This document shows positions 1-7,798 of a stretch of 64,000 nucleotides of DNA, one piece after another; position 1 is the stretch's first letter, and each line of letters starts with the position of its first letter. The notes below the pieces were generated by a model, which was not told the origin of the DNA, did no database searches, and saw nothing but the letters and a program-made list of their open reading frames with translations. Made by a program: the position numbers and the translations under genes. The stretch spans positions 1,302,001 to 1,366,000 of the forward strand of contig NZ_CP107819.1 of the NCBI RefSeq assembly GCF_036346295.1, read 5' to 3'. This stretch comes from Streptomyces sp. NBC_00536 (GTDB lineage Bacteria > Actinomycetota > Actinomycetes > Streptomycetales > Streptomycetaceae).

Positions 1-757
1 CCTCACTGGTGGAGTGCAGCCGCACCCGCTGGTAGCTGCCGATCCGGCCCATCGCACCGCGCAGGATCGATTCCATGACGATCGGCTTGGCCCAACGGCG
101 GCCCGACCGGGCGCCGGTGAGCACCGCGATCGAGTCGGCGAGGCGGCCCGCCTGGGCGGTGCGGTGGTCCAGGTGCAGGAGGTCGCCGAGCACGTCCTCG
201 TCGGCGTGCCGGTGTTCCATCTCCCGCAGGTCGGCGAGCATGCCGGTGGCCAGCGCCTGCATCCGGCCCGCCGCGTTGGCGGCGGCGGCCATGGCGGCGG
301 CCCGGCCGGATTCGGCCCGGCGCAGCTGCTCGCCGAGGTGTTCGCGCGCGCTGAGGTGAGAGGCCGTCAGCCGGTCCGCCTCGGCGGCTCCGGCACTGGC
401 GAAACGTTCCAGCTCGGCGGCGTGTTCACCGGTGAGCCGCTGCCGCTCGGCGGTGCGGGCGGCCGCGTCCCGCGCGCTCTGTGCGGTGAGCCGGGAGATC
501 TCGGCGTCCCGCGCGGACACCTCACCGGTGAGGCCGGACACCCGGGCGCGCAGCAGCCGGGCGGCGCGCGTGGTCCAGGTGACCGCGAACGCGGCGATCC
601 CGAGCAGCAGGACCCCCGCGACGGAGAACCAGGCGAGCGGGGTACGGACGGTCGACGGGGCCGCGGCCACCGCCGCCGTGCAGAGCGCACCGGCGACCGC
701 TGCGGTCAGCAGCAGGGCCAGCGCGGAGGGGCGAAGGGGGGAGGGCGACGCCGTCAT
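1..757 (-). CDS. Sensor-like ATPase / histidine kinase, N-terminal part (cut by window edge)
   Basis: Only the first 252 codons are inside the window. The ATG at 757 is preceded on the minus strand by a GAGG about nine bases upstream. Two hydrophobic segments (about residues 13-34 and 43-60) are followed by a charged, helix-forming stretch (70-160) and a region containing LLHLDHRTAQ (193-202) and a conserved RRWAKP segment (220-225). That order is typical of the orphan sensor-kinase-like proteins that head Streptomyces conservons, which often lack a classical phospho-accepting histidine and carry a C-terminal HATPase domain. The ATPase domain would lie outside the window, so the assignment rests on the N-terminal half. 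The downstream genes, which would show whether this is a real conservon, are also outside. Confidence 0.7.
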   Translation of the reverse strand, partial: MTASPSPLRPSALALLLTAAVAGALCTAAVAAAPSTVRTPLAWFSVAGVLLLGIAAFAVTWTTRAARLLRARVSGLTGEVSARDAEISRLTAQSARDAAARTAERQRLTGEHAAELERFASAGAAEADRLTASHLSAREHLGEQLRRAESGRAAAMAAAANAAGRMQALATGMLADLREMEHRHADEDVLGDLLHLDHRTAQAGRLADSIAVLTGARSGRRWAKPIVMESILRGAMGRIGSYQRVRLHSTSE

Positions 758-1054
758 CAATCAAAGCCTCAAACCGGGCAGAAATGGAAGAGAGGGTTCC
801 TGTGGCAACGAGAGGCAACTATAGGAGAGTTGGTGATCGATTGAGACAACCGGTGGTGAGAAATGCACCAAGTACTGACCAATTCACCCCGACTTGCTGT
901 GATTTGTCGCCGGATTTCTGCGCACCACGCGCGTCAAAACGTGCCCTGCGGGGCCCTCCCGGTCCGGTCCGGGCCACCAACGGGCCATTGGCCCAGTCTT
1001 CCGGCGGCACAATGGCCCTTCTGGACGGGACATCGGCCTTCTAGTCTCGGACGG
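758..1054. other. Divergent intergenic region with alternative stem-loops
   Basis: This 297-base gap separates the minus-strand sensor ATPase from the plus-strand DsbA-like gene and is less GC-rich than its surroundings near 757-900, as expected for promoters. It contains a 13-bp inverted repeat GGGCCA-T-TGGCCC (982-994). Its left half can alternatively pair with AATGGCCC at 1011-1018, about 40 bases before the GTG start. I see no convincing gene here. Confidence 0.4.
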
Positions 1055-1660
1055 GTGACCAACAAAGTTGATTTCTACTTCGATCCCATCTGCCCCTTCG
1101 CCTGGATCACCTCCCGCTGGATCCTGGAGGTGGAGAAGCAGCGCGACCTGGACCTCAATTTCCGTGTCATGAGCCTGTCGGTGCTCAACGAGGGCAAGGA
1201 AGACCTGCCCGAGCGCTACCGCAGGCTGCTGGATTCCGGCTGGGGACCCGTGCGGGTCTGCATCGCCGCCGCCCAGGAGCACGGCGAACACGTACTGCGC
1301 GACCTGTACACCGCCCTCGGCACCCGGCTGCACAACCAGGACCGGTCCGCCACGGACGAGCTGATCCGGGAGGCGCTGGCCGAGGCCGGCCTGCCGGTCG
1401 AACTGGCCGAGGCCGCCGGGCGCACCGAATACGACGACGCCCTGCGCAAGAGCCACCACGAGGGCATGGACCCGGTCGGCGAGGAGGTCGGCACGCCGAC
1501 CATCCACATCGACGGCACCGCCTTCTTCGGTCCCGTCCTGACCTCGATCCCGCGCGGCGAGGACGCCGTACGGGTCTTCGACGGGGTCCGGCTGCTCGCC
1601 GGGTACTCCGACTTCTTCGAGCTCAAGCGCACCCGGACCGGCGGTCTCGACTTCAGCTGA
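1055..1660 (+). CDS. DsbA-family / Rv2466c-type mycothiol-dependent reductase
   Basis: A 201-aa thioredoxin-fold protein with an inserted helical domain. The start is the GTG at 1055, which puts the strand [12 protein letters not shown] at the N-terminus as in DsbA-like oxidoreductases; earlier in-frame starts would add low-complexity sequence. C13 is the nucleophilic cysteine, but the second active-site cysteine is replaced by A16 (CPFA instead of CPWC). The family is known for mycothiol-dependent reduction, including nitroaromatic prodrug reduction by mycobacterial Rv2466c. A monothiol site implies a mycothiol-dependent one-cysteine mechanism here (inference). The cis-Pro loop GTPTIHIDG is intact near residues 146-154. 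It is divergent from the sensor ATPase and convergent with the MFS gene. Confidence 0.85.
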   Translation: MTNKVDFYFDPICPFAWITSRWILEVEKQRDLDLNFRVMSLSVLNEGKEDLPERYRRLLDSGWGPVRVCIAAAQEHGEHVLRDLYTALGTRLHNQDRSATDELIREALAEAGLPVELAEAAGRTEYDDALRKSHHEGMDPVGEEVGTPTIHIDGTAFFGPVLTSIPRGEDAVRVFDGVRLLAGYSDFFELKRTRTGGLDFS

Positions 1661-1684
1661 GGCCGGACCTCCAGCCGGACGGGA

Positions 1685-2884
1685 TCAGTTCGGGCCTGAT
1701 GGGCCGGATGCGGGCCGGTCGCCCCCGCGGCGGCCGGCCGCCGCCGTGAGCGCGACGCAGACCGCGAACACCAGGCCCGCGCCGCGCAGGCCCAGCCACA
1801 GGGTGAGCGCGCCGACGCCCACCACCGGCAGGGAGATCCCGCAGTAGGCGATGACGAACAGCGCGGAGATCGTGGCCCCCCGCTGCTCCGCGGGGGCCGC
1901 GGCCGATACGGTCGCCACCGCCGCCCGGAAGGCCATGCCCTGGCCGAACCCCGCGACGGCGCCGCCCGCGACGAGCAGCGGCAGCGATTCCACGCCCAGT
2001 GAGGTGGCGACCAGCACCAGGCCGCTCACCAGCAGCAGCCGTCCGCGCGGCAGCGCGCGGTCCGCTTCCAGCCGGCCCGCGGCGAGTTGCCCGAGGGTGG
2101 AGGCCAGGAACACCGAGAAGACGATCGCGCCCGCGACCGCGTGGTTGGTGACCTCCAGGGTCTGCGCGACGAAGGTCGGCGCCACCGCCGTGAACAGTCC
2201 CAGCAGCGCGAAGCCCGCGAACGCGGCCGGAGCGCAGAGCGCGAACGCCGCCCGCGCCCCGGGCGGCACGCGCACGCCCTGGGGCCGCGGCCGGGCCCGG
2301 CGCTCGCGCCGCTCCACCGTCTCGGGCAGCAGCAGAACGACCACCGTCGCGGGCACCAGCAGGGCGAGGTGGGCCAGGAAGGGCAGCGCCAGCGGGTGCG
2401 GAGCGTACTGGGCGAGCAGCCCGGCCAGCAGCGGACCACAGCCGAGACCCCCCATGTTGGCGGCGGTGGCGGCGAAGGCGGCCCGGGCCCGGCGTTCGGG
2501 CGGGGCGAGTTCGATGACGGCGGCGGTCGCGGTGCCGCTGAACAGCCCGGCGGCGAAGCCGGACAGCAGCCGCCCCGCGAAGAGCAGCGGCAGCCCGTTC
2601 TCGCACAGGAAGCAGACGGCGCTGCCCGCCGAGAGCGCGAGCGCGGCCAGCAGCACGGGCCGCCGCCCGGCCCGGTCGGAGTAGTCCCCGGCGAGCAGCA
2701 GCACCGCCAGCACCCCGACGGCGTAGACGGCGAAGACGATGGTCACCACGAAGGTGGAGAACCCGATCTCCTCGCGGTAGAGCCCGTAGAGCGGAGTCGG
2801 CAGGGTGGTGCCCATCATGCCGACCGCGAAGACGGCCGCGGCGGCGAGGTAGCCCGGTCTGCGGCGCGGAGCGGCGGTGATCAT
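1685..2884 (-). CDS. MFS transporter, 12 membrane segments
   Basis: A 399-aa integral membrane protein of the major facilitator superfamily, in the drug/solute-exporter style. After the ATG at 2884 the first helix is followed by the loop-2/3 motif A, visible as GDYSDRAGRRP (about residues 67-77). A matching half follows after a basic central loop (ERRERRARPRPQG). Alternating hydrophobic stretches account for about 12 helices. A GTG directly upstream at 2887 is an equally possible start. It is divergent from the molybdenum oxidoreductase gene. The substrate cannot be told from sequence. Confidence 0.88.
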   Translation of the reverse strand: MITAAPRRRPGYLAAAAVFAVGMMGTTLPTPLYGLYREEIGFSTFVVTIVFAVYAVGVLAVLLLAGDYSDRAGRRPVLLAALALSAGSAVCFLCENGLPLLFAGRLLSGFAAGLFSGTATAAVIELAPPERRARAAFAATAANMGGLGCGPLLAGLLAQYAPHPLALPFLAHLALLVPATVVVLLLPETVERRERRARPRPQGVRVPPGARAAFALCAPAAFAGFALLGLFTAVAPTFVAQTLEVTNHAVAGAIVFSVFLASTLGQLAAGRLEADRALPRGRLLLVSGLVLVATSLGVESLPLLVAGGAVAGFGQGMAFRAAVATVSAAAPAEQRGATISALFVIAYCGISLPVVGVGALTLWLGLRGAGLVFAVCVALTAAAGRRGGDRPASGPSGPN

Positions 2885-3013
2885 CACCGCATCGTACGAG
2901 CGGGCCCGCGCAGCGCCCGGCAGCGCGGCCGGGTCCGCGCCCAGGTGTGACGGAAGTCTGACGGCGGGCCGCGGACCCTGGTGCCGGGCCCGTGACGGTG
3001 GTCGAATCGGCGG

Positions 3014-3781
3014 GTGAGCACAGAACAGCACGCACGGGACCCGGAGCGGCCGGCCCCGCAGCGCCCGGATCCGGACGGCCGGGGCGCCCCCGTCGGCCGC
3101 CGCCTGGTCCTGGGCATGGTCGGCCTGGGCGCCGTGGGTCTGGCCGCCGCCCCGGCCCTGCAGCGCGGCTTCGAATCCGTCCTCGGGGCCACCGCGGACA
3201 AGGACCCCACCGGGATCACCTCGCTGCTGCCCAACGGCGGCGGGTTCCGCTACTACTCGGTGGCCTCCTCCGTCCCCAAGAGAGGCCCGCAGGACTACCG
3301 GCTCACCGTCGACGGCCTGGTCGAGCGTCCCGCCACGTACACCCTGGACGACCTCGGGAGGCTCCCGCAGACCCGGGTCGTGCGCGACGTCCAGTGCGTG
3401 ACGGGCTGGCGGGTCCCGAACACCCCCTTCGAGGGCGTGCCGCTGTACCGGCTGCTGGACGCGGCCGGGGTCAGCCCGCAGGCCCGCGCCATCCGGTTCA
3501 CCTGCTTCGACGGCGCGTACACCGAGAGCCTGACCCTCCCGCAGGCCCGGCGCGACGACGTGATGGTGGCGCTGCGCATGCAGGACCAGCCGCTGGGCCA
3601 CAGCCACGGAGGGCCGGTCCGGCTGTACGCCGCCCCCATGTACTTCTACAAGTCGGCGAAGTGGCTCTCCGGCATCACCCTGACCCGGGACGTCGAGCCC
3701 GGGTACTGGGAACGCCTCGGCTACGACGTCGACGCCTGGGTCGGAAAATCGAACGGACGCGACGATGCCCCTACCGTCTGA
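3014..3781 (+). CDS. Tat-exported molybdopterin oxidoreductase, sulfite-oxidase fold
   Basis: A 255-aa protein starting at GTG 3014. It carries a twin-arginine signal (GRRLVLGMVGLGAVG, R29-R30) without an obvious cleavage site, so it may stay membrane-anchored. The rest is an oxidoreductase molybdopterin-binding domain with the cofactor-ligating cysteine C128 in DVQCVTGW. No heme b5 domain or C-terminal dimerisation domain is present, matching the short YedY/MsrP-like branch. The next gene overlaps by 17 bases and encodes a cytochrome b membrane protein, so the pair resembles MsrP-MsrQ, where a membrane heme protein feeds electrons to the exported molybdoenzyme. Activity on oxidised methionine is an analogy, not shown by sequence. 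Confidence 0.85.
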   Translation: MSTEQHARDPERPAPQRPDPDGRGAPVGRRLVLGMVGLGAVGLAAAPALQRGFESVLGATADKDPTGITSLLPNGGGFRYYSVASSVPKRGPQDYRLTVDGLVERPATYTLDDLGRLPQTRVVRDVQCVTGWRVPNTPFEGVPLYRLLDAAGVSPQARAIRFTCFDGAYTESLTLPQARRDDVMVALRMQDQPLGHSHGGPVRLYAAPMYFYKSAKWLSGITLTRDVEPGYWERLGYDVDAWVGKSNGRDDAPTV

Positions 3782-4436
3782 GCCCCCACCGTCCGAGCCT
3801 GCCACGGGGACGGCCACGGCGGCGGCCACCGCGCGGGTACGCCGGTTCAGCCGCTCCCAGCGCTGGGTGCACCGGGCCACGGGCGCCCTCATGGGCCTGT
3901 GCGTGGCCTCGGCCGCCTGCCTCTACCTCTCCCCGCTCGCCGAACTGGTCGGCCGCCGCCGCCTCGTCGTCACCGTGCACGAGTGGTCCGGGCTGCTGCT
4001 CGCGGCTCCGTTCCTGCTGGGGCTGCTCTCGCGGGCCTTCCGGGGCGATCTGCGCCGCCTGAACCGGTTCGGTCCGCACGACGCGGTGTGGCTGCGCTCG
4101 GCGCTGCGCCGGGACCGCCTGGGCCCCCGGCCCGCCGGGAAGTTCAACGCCGGGCAGAAGGTGTACGCGAGCTGGCTGGCCGGGGCGGTCCTGGTGATGG
4201 TGGGGACCGGGCTGCTGATGTGGGTGACGGGTTTCGCGCCGCTGCGCTGGCGGACGGCGGCCACCTTCGTGCACGACTGGCTGGCCCTGGCCCTGGGGGT
4301 GGTGCTCGCCGCGCACGTGGGCAAGGCGCTGGCCGATCCGGAGTCCCGGCGCGGCATGCGGACGGGCTCCGTGGACCGGTACTGGGCCGAGCGGGAGCAC
4401 CCGCTGTGGCACCTCCCGGGCGGCCGGGAGGACTGA
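3765..4436 (+). CDS. Cytochrome b/b6-domain membrane protein, partner of the molybdoenzyme
   Basis: A 223-aa protein with four predicted membrane helices after a Pro/Thr-rich cytoplasmic N-terminus. Histidines suitable for heme ligation lie in helix 1 (QRWVHRATG), helix 2 (VTVHEWSG) and helix 4 (FVHDWLAL and AAHVGKA). It starts at ATG 3765 inside the preceding gene, an overlap that suggests translational coupling. The likely role is electron transfer from the quinone pool to the exported molybdenum enzyme. A 17-bp tandem repeat begins three bases after its stop codon. Confidence 0.8.
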   Translation: MPLPSEPPPSEPATGTATAAATARVRRFSRSQRWVHRATGALMGLCVASAACLYLSPLAELVGRRRLVVTVHEWSGLLLAAPFLLGLLSRAFRGDLRRLNRFGPHDAVWLRSALRRDRLGPRPAGKFNAGQKVYASWLAGAVLVMVGTGLLMWVTGFAPLRWRTAATFVHDWLALALGVVLAAHVGKALADPESRRGMRTGSVDRYWAEREHPLWHLPGGRED

Positions 4437-4439
4437 GCG

Positions 4440-4541
4440 GACGGGCGGACCGGGGAGACGGGCGGACCGGGGAGACGGGCGGACCGGGCGGACGGGCGGA
4501 CCGGGGGGACGGGCGGACCGGGCGGACGGGCGGACCGGCGC
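4440..4541 (+). repeat. 17-bp tandem repeat, six copies
   Basis: The core GACGGGCGGACCGG recurs at 4440, 4457, 4474, 4491, 4508 and 4525, exactly 17 bases apart, with a variable three-base tail (GGA, GCG or GGG). It fills most of the gap between two converging genes and starts three bases after the stop of the cytochrome b gene. The 17-bp period is not a multiple of three, so length changes would be harmless only outside coding sequence. Confidence 0.95.
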
Positions 4542-4591
4542 GGATCGCGCGCCGGGCCGCCCCGCCGGGCCCATCGGGCCCTGCCGCCGGC

Positions 4592-6160
4592 TCAGCCGCC
4601 GTCCCGGACGGCCACGATGCCGTTGAAGACGCCGACGTACGCCGTGCCGTCGGGGCCGATGGTGATCGGCGCCCAGTTGTTGTCGTAGAGCGGTCCGGTG
4701 CCGGTCAGCTGCCGCCAGCGGCGCTCGCCGGTGCGGAAGTCGACGGCGCTGAGGTACCAGGCGTCGATCCCCCAGATGTTGGGCTCCTTCTCGTAGAAGT
4801 AGAGCAGCCCGTTGGCCGTCGAGAGCTTGGGCACGGTCGAGGGCGAGCGGATCCCGCTCTCCCACACCGTGTCGCAGCCGCTGCCGTCGGGCCGGACGTC
4901 GACCCGGCTGACGCCGCCGACCACGCTCTTGCCGAACAGCAGGGTGGTGAGGTTCTCGTAGCCGTAGTTGTTCTCGACGACGAGGCTGTTGCCCCAGCTG
5001 ATCAGGGAGTTGTCGGTGGTGGACGCCCCGGAGCGGAAGACCGGGACCTTGCAGACGAGCCGCCGGTCCGCCGGGACGTCGGCGCCGCGCCGGTAGACGA
5101 GGATGTTCATCCGGTCGTCGGCGTTGTCGGTGATCGCGACGTAGCCGTTGCCGAAGAGGTCCGGGGTGGTGCCCGAACCCTGGTTCACGGAACCGGGTTT
5201 GGTGCCCGTACCGCGGTCGTAGGTCTGGCGCCACAGCACCTGCGGGGTGCCGTCGGCCGTGGCGCGGAAGCTGTAGAGCGCGTGGTCCGAGACGATGGAG
5301 ACGCCGTCCTCGGCGACGGAGAAGGAGTTCTGGATCTCCTCCCCCTCCAGCCGGACGGAGCGCAGCGCTCCGGTGGCCGGGTCCACGGTGCCGACGCGGC
5401 CCTGTCGGGTGACCCACCAGATGCGGCCGTCCCAGTCGGGCATCACCGAGGTGACGGGGTCGCAGGTGCCGCTGGGCCACAGGTTGGTCCAGCTCACGCA
5501 GTCGTGCGGGACCTGTCCGGTGAGGTCCCAGTCGTCGGCGACGGTGAACTTCCAGCTGCCGTCGGGGTTCTGGCCGTGGGCGAGGCGCAGGATGTGCTGG
5601 CGGGAGTCGGCCAGCACCGCCCGGTCCTGGTCGTCCAGGTAGAAGTACGCGCCGCCCGAGGTGTCCTTGAAGATCTTCGAGAAGTCGAGCGAGGTGATCG
5701 CCTCGACGGTCGAGGAGCGCTGCGGGAGCTGGTATTCCGCAAGCGTGACCAGGGTGCGGGGGTCGAGCAGTTTGACCTTGAACCCGGTGAAGGTGCCGCA
5801 CACCGTGACCAGGCGGCCGCCCGAGTCGAAGGTGGCGGTGGCGCACTCGCCGCCGAGGGCGGCGATCTTCTCGCTGGTGACCTTCGGGTTCCTGCCGAGC
5901 GGACCGGACCAGGGGTAGGTGGCGCTGCCCGCCGCGTCGGCGTGCATTCCGCTGCGGCCGTTGGGCGCGAGGAAGGGGTGCTGGGGCGGGGCTTCGCCGG
6001 GCACCGGGACGGCGGCCGCGGGGCTGCCGTCGTACTGGCTGACCAGGCGGTGGCCGGGGGCCTGGGGTATCGCGTCGGCCTGGGCCGGGGAGATCCCGTA
6101 CATCGCCACGGCGACGGCGATGACGGGCATCACCGCGCAGTGCAGCGCTCTTCGGAACAT
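4592..6160 (-). CDS. Secreted beta-propeller (PQQ-like repeat) protein of unknown function
   Basis: A 522-aa protein. The ATG at 6160 is favoured because GGAGGA lies nine bases upstream; this gives a classical Sec signal (MFRRALHCAVM then a hydrophobic core ending SPAQADA). The mature part contains repeated short beta-strand blocks with WD/PQQ-like phrases such as GGRLVTVCG, DGRIWWVTRQGRVGTVD and GTAYVGVFNGIVAV, which suggest a beta-propeller. Six or more cysteines in the mature region fit an extracytoplasmic disulfide-bonded protein. No catalytic motif is recognisable. It could bind a polymer or act as an extracellular sensor. A small membrane protein gene lies upstream on the same strand. 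Confidence 0.75.
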   Translation of the reverse strand: MFRRALHCAVMPVIAVAVAMYGISPAQADAIPQAPGHRLVSQYDGSPAAAVPVPGEAPPQHPFLAPNGRSGMHADAAGSATYPWSGPLGRNPKVTSEKIAALGGECATATFDSGGRLVTVCGTFTGFKVKLLDPRTLVTLAEYQLPQRSSTVEAITSLDFSKIFKDTSGGAYFYLDDQDRAVLADSRQHILRLAHGQNPDGSWKFTVADDWDLTGQVPHDCVSWTNLWPSGTCDPVTSVMPDWDGRIWWVTRQGRVGTVDPATGALRSVRLEGEEIQNSFSVAEDGVSIVSDHALYSFRATADGTPQVLWRQTYDRGTGTKPGSVNQGSGTTPDLFGNGYVAITDNADDRMNILVYRRGADVPADRRLVCKVPVFRSGASTTDNSLISWGNSLVVENNYGYENLTTLLFGKSVVGGVSRVDVRPDGSGCDTVWESGIRSPSTVPKLSTANGLLYFYEKEPNIWGIDAWYLSAVDFRTGERRWRQLTGTGPLYDNNWAPITIGPDGTAYVGVFNGIVAVRDGG

Positions 6161-6304
6161 CCGGGCTTCCTCCGTTCTCTTCGGTCTTGTTGACGGTTCG
6201 TCTGACATCGCGCCGCGGCCAGACGCTAGATCGGGCGACCCGAGGAGTCCATGGCAGAGCGGGATGATTCACGAAGGCGCAACAGTCGATCAAGCCTCGC
6301 CCTG

Positions 6305-6499
6305 TCAGGGCTTGAGGTCGGCCACCACCTGCGCGGTGGCCGCGAGACCGTTGTGGATGGTCGCGGCCATGCTGCTGCTCGCCAGGTAGAAGCCGAGCAG
6401 GACACAGACCAGCGCGTGCGAGAACTTGAGGCCGCCGCTGCGTACGAAGATCCACGCGAGGACGAGGAGCAGGACGACCACGGAAAGCGAAATCACCAT
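6305..6499 (-). CDS. Small membrane protein (64 aa), unknown function
   Basis: The start at ATG 6499 is well supported by AAGGAGGTG just upstream, an almost complete Shine-Dalgarno. The protein has two hydrophobic segments: the first at residues 3-18, then a short basic turn (RSGGLKFSH), then residues 28-45 (ALVCVLLGFYLASSSMAA). Its tail is short and polar. It lies 144 bases upstream of the secreted beta-propeller gene on the same strand, so co-transcription is possible. I recognise no named family. Confidence 0.7.
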   Translation of the reverse strand: MVISLSVVVLLLVLAWIFVRSGGLKFSHALVCVLLGFYLASSSMAATIHNGLAATAQVVADLKP

Positions 6500-6597
6500 C
6501 GGGCACCTCCTTGTGCGCGGCGCCATGGTGGCGCAGCGGGGGGTGCCTCCGGGTGAAACGGGTGTCCGCCGTACGGGTGTTGACCGTGCGTGACGGC

Positions 6598-6611
6598 GGT
6601 GGATCTCCACC
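6598..6611. promoter_or_regulatory. Inverted repeat GGTGGA-TC-TCCACC
   Basis: A perfect 6+2+6 inverted repeat in the divergent gap between the small membrane protein and the fibronectin-III lipoprotein. It is a candidate operator; no regulator gene is adjacent. Confidence 0.3.
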
Positions 6612-6737
6612 AATTCGCGGTGTCCGGGGTCTTGTCCGGCCGGCCGAGGGCGTGCCATATATGTCTAGACCTTTGCGGTTCCGATGGCGGCCCCCACCCG
6701 CCCCGGCCCCACCCGGACGGTCCCGCACCGACACCCC

Positions 6738-7718
6738 GTGAGGACGCCCCCCTTGCGCCGCCCCGTCACCCCCACCGCCGCGGCCGCCCGCCGCCTGGCC
6801 GTCGCCGCCGCCCTCCTCGCCCTCGGTGCCTGCGCCTCCCCCGACACCCGGCCCCCCGGACCGCCCGCCGGGCTCACCGCGCAGGCCGGGAGCGCCACCT
6901 CCGTGCACGTGATGTGGCAATCCGCCGACCCGCGCGAGGGGGTGACCCGGTATCAGATCCTCCAGGGCGGCGCCCCGGTCCGGGAGGTCCCGGCCGACAA
7001 GACGATGGTGGACCTCACCGGCCTCGCCCCGCTGACCGCGTACTCCTTCACCGTGCGGGCCGAGGACGCCGCCGGGAACCTCTCCGCGCCCAGCGCCGCG
7101 GCCGCCGTCACCACCCCGGCCGCCAAGGCCGAGGACCACCGGCCGCCGACCGCCCCGGCGACCGCCGCCGGCCACCCGGACGGGGCCCGCGCGGCCGTCC
7201 TGACCTGGGCTCCCGCCACCGACGACACGGGCGTGACGGCGTACGACGTCTACCAGGGCGGCGTACGGATCCACACGGCCGGTGCCACGGAGACCGGCAC
7301 CCGGCTGACGGGCCTCCAGCCGGACACCGTCTACACCTTCACGGTGCGCGCCCGCGACGGGGCCGACAACTCCTCGCCCGACAGCCCGCCGGTGGACGTC
7401 ACCACCGCGACCGCCACGGGCAAGGGCCCGGTCACCTCCCCCGCCGACTTCACCGCGACCGCCTCCCCCGGGGCCGTCGCGCTGTCCTGGACCCCGCCCG
7501 ACACCGGGAAACCGACCGCCGAATACCAGCTGTACGTCAACGGACAGCCCACGACCGTCATCCAGTTCGGCGCCGGAGCGGTGCCCGTCGGCCGGGCCGC
7601 GTACCAGCTCGCCGTCAGCGAACCGGCCGGTACCGTCTGGGCCTTGAAACTGCGCGCCCGGCTGCCCGACGGCAACTGGGGTTCCTTCTCCGCGGAACGC
7701 CGGGTGCCCCTCGGTTAG
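6738..7718 (+). CDS. Fibronectin type III repeat lipoprotein
   Basis: An exported protein of about 326 aa with a lipobox-like end to its signal sequence (AALLALGAC followed by ASPD), so probably lipid-anchored outside the membrane. Three fibronectin type III modules follow, recognisable by strand phrases such as VHVMWQSADPREGVTRYQIL, LTWAPATDDTGVTAYDVY and ALSWTPPDTGKPTAEYQLY, with Thr/Pro-rich linkers. No catalytic domain follows, so it is probably a binding or spacer protein of the cell surface. The start is uncertain: GTG 6738 is given, while TTG 6753 has AGGA nine bases upstream and would give a cleaner signal peptide. Confidence 0.8.
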   Translation: MRTPPLRRPVTPTAAAARRLAVAAALLALGACASPDTRPPGPPAGLTAQAGSATSVHVMWQSADPREGVTRYQILQGGAPVREVPADKTMVDLTGLAPLTAYSFTVRAEDAAGNLSAPSAAAAVTTPAAKAEDHRPPTAPATAAGHPDGARAAVLTWAPATDDTGVTAYDVYQGGVRIHTAGATETGTRLTGLQPDTVYTFTVRARDGADNSSPDSPPVDVTTATATGKGPVTSPADFTATASPGAVALSWTPPDTGKPTAEYQLYVNGQPTTVIQFGAGAVPVGRAAYQLAVSEPAGTVWALKLRARLPDGNWGSFSAERRVPLG

Positions 7719-7798
7719 GTCGACCCGCTCGGCCGATCCGTTGGGCCGATCTTCACCGAACGGCTCTGCCGCGAACGCGGATCGCGCACAATACATCC

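Noticed and set aside
4440..4541. 17-bp repeat considered as a CRISPR array
   Set aside because: Units are directly adjacent without spacers, too short, and no cas genes lie nearby.
3771..7796. Long minus-strand open frame spanning several genes
   Set aside because: It crosses real genes on both strands and has repetitive Arg/Gly-rich translation; only the beta-propeller and small membrane protein genes on that strand, in other frames, are real.
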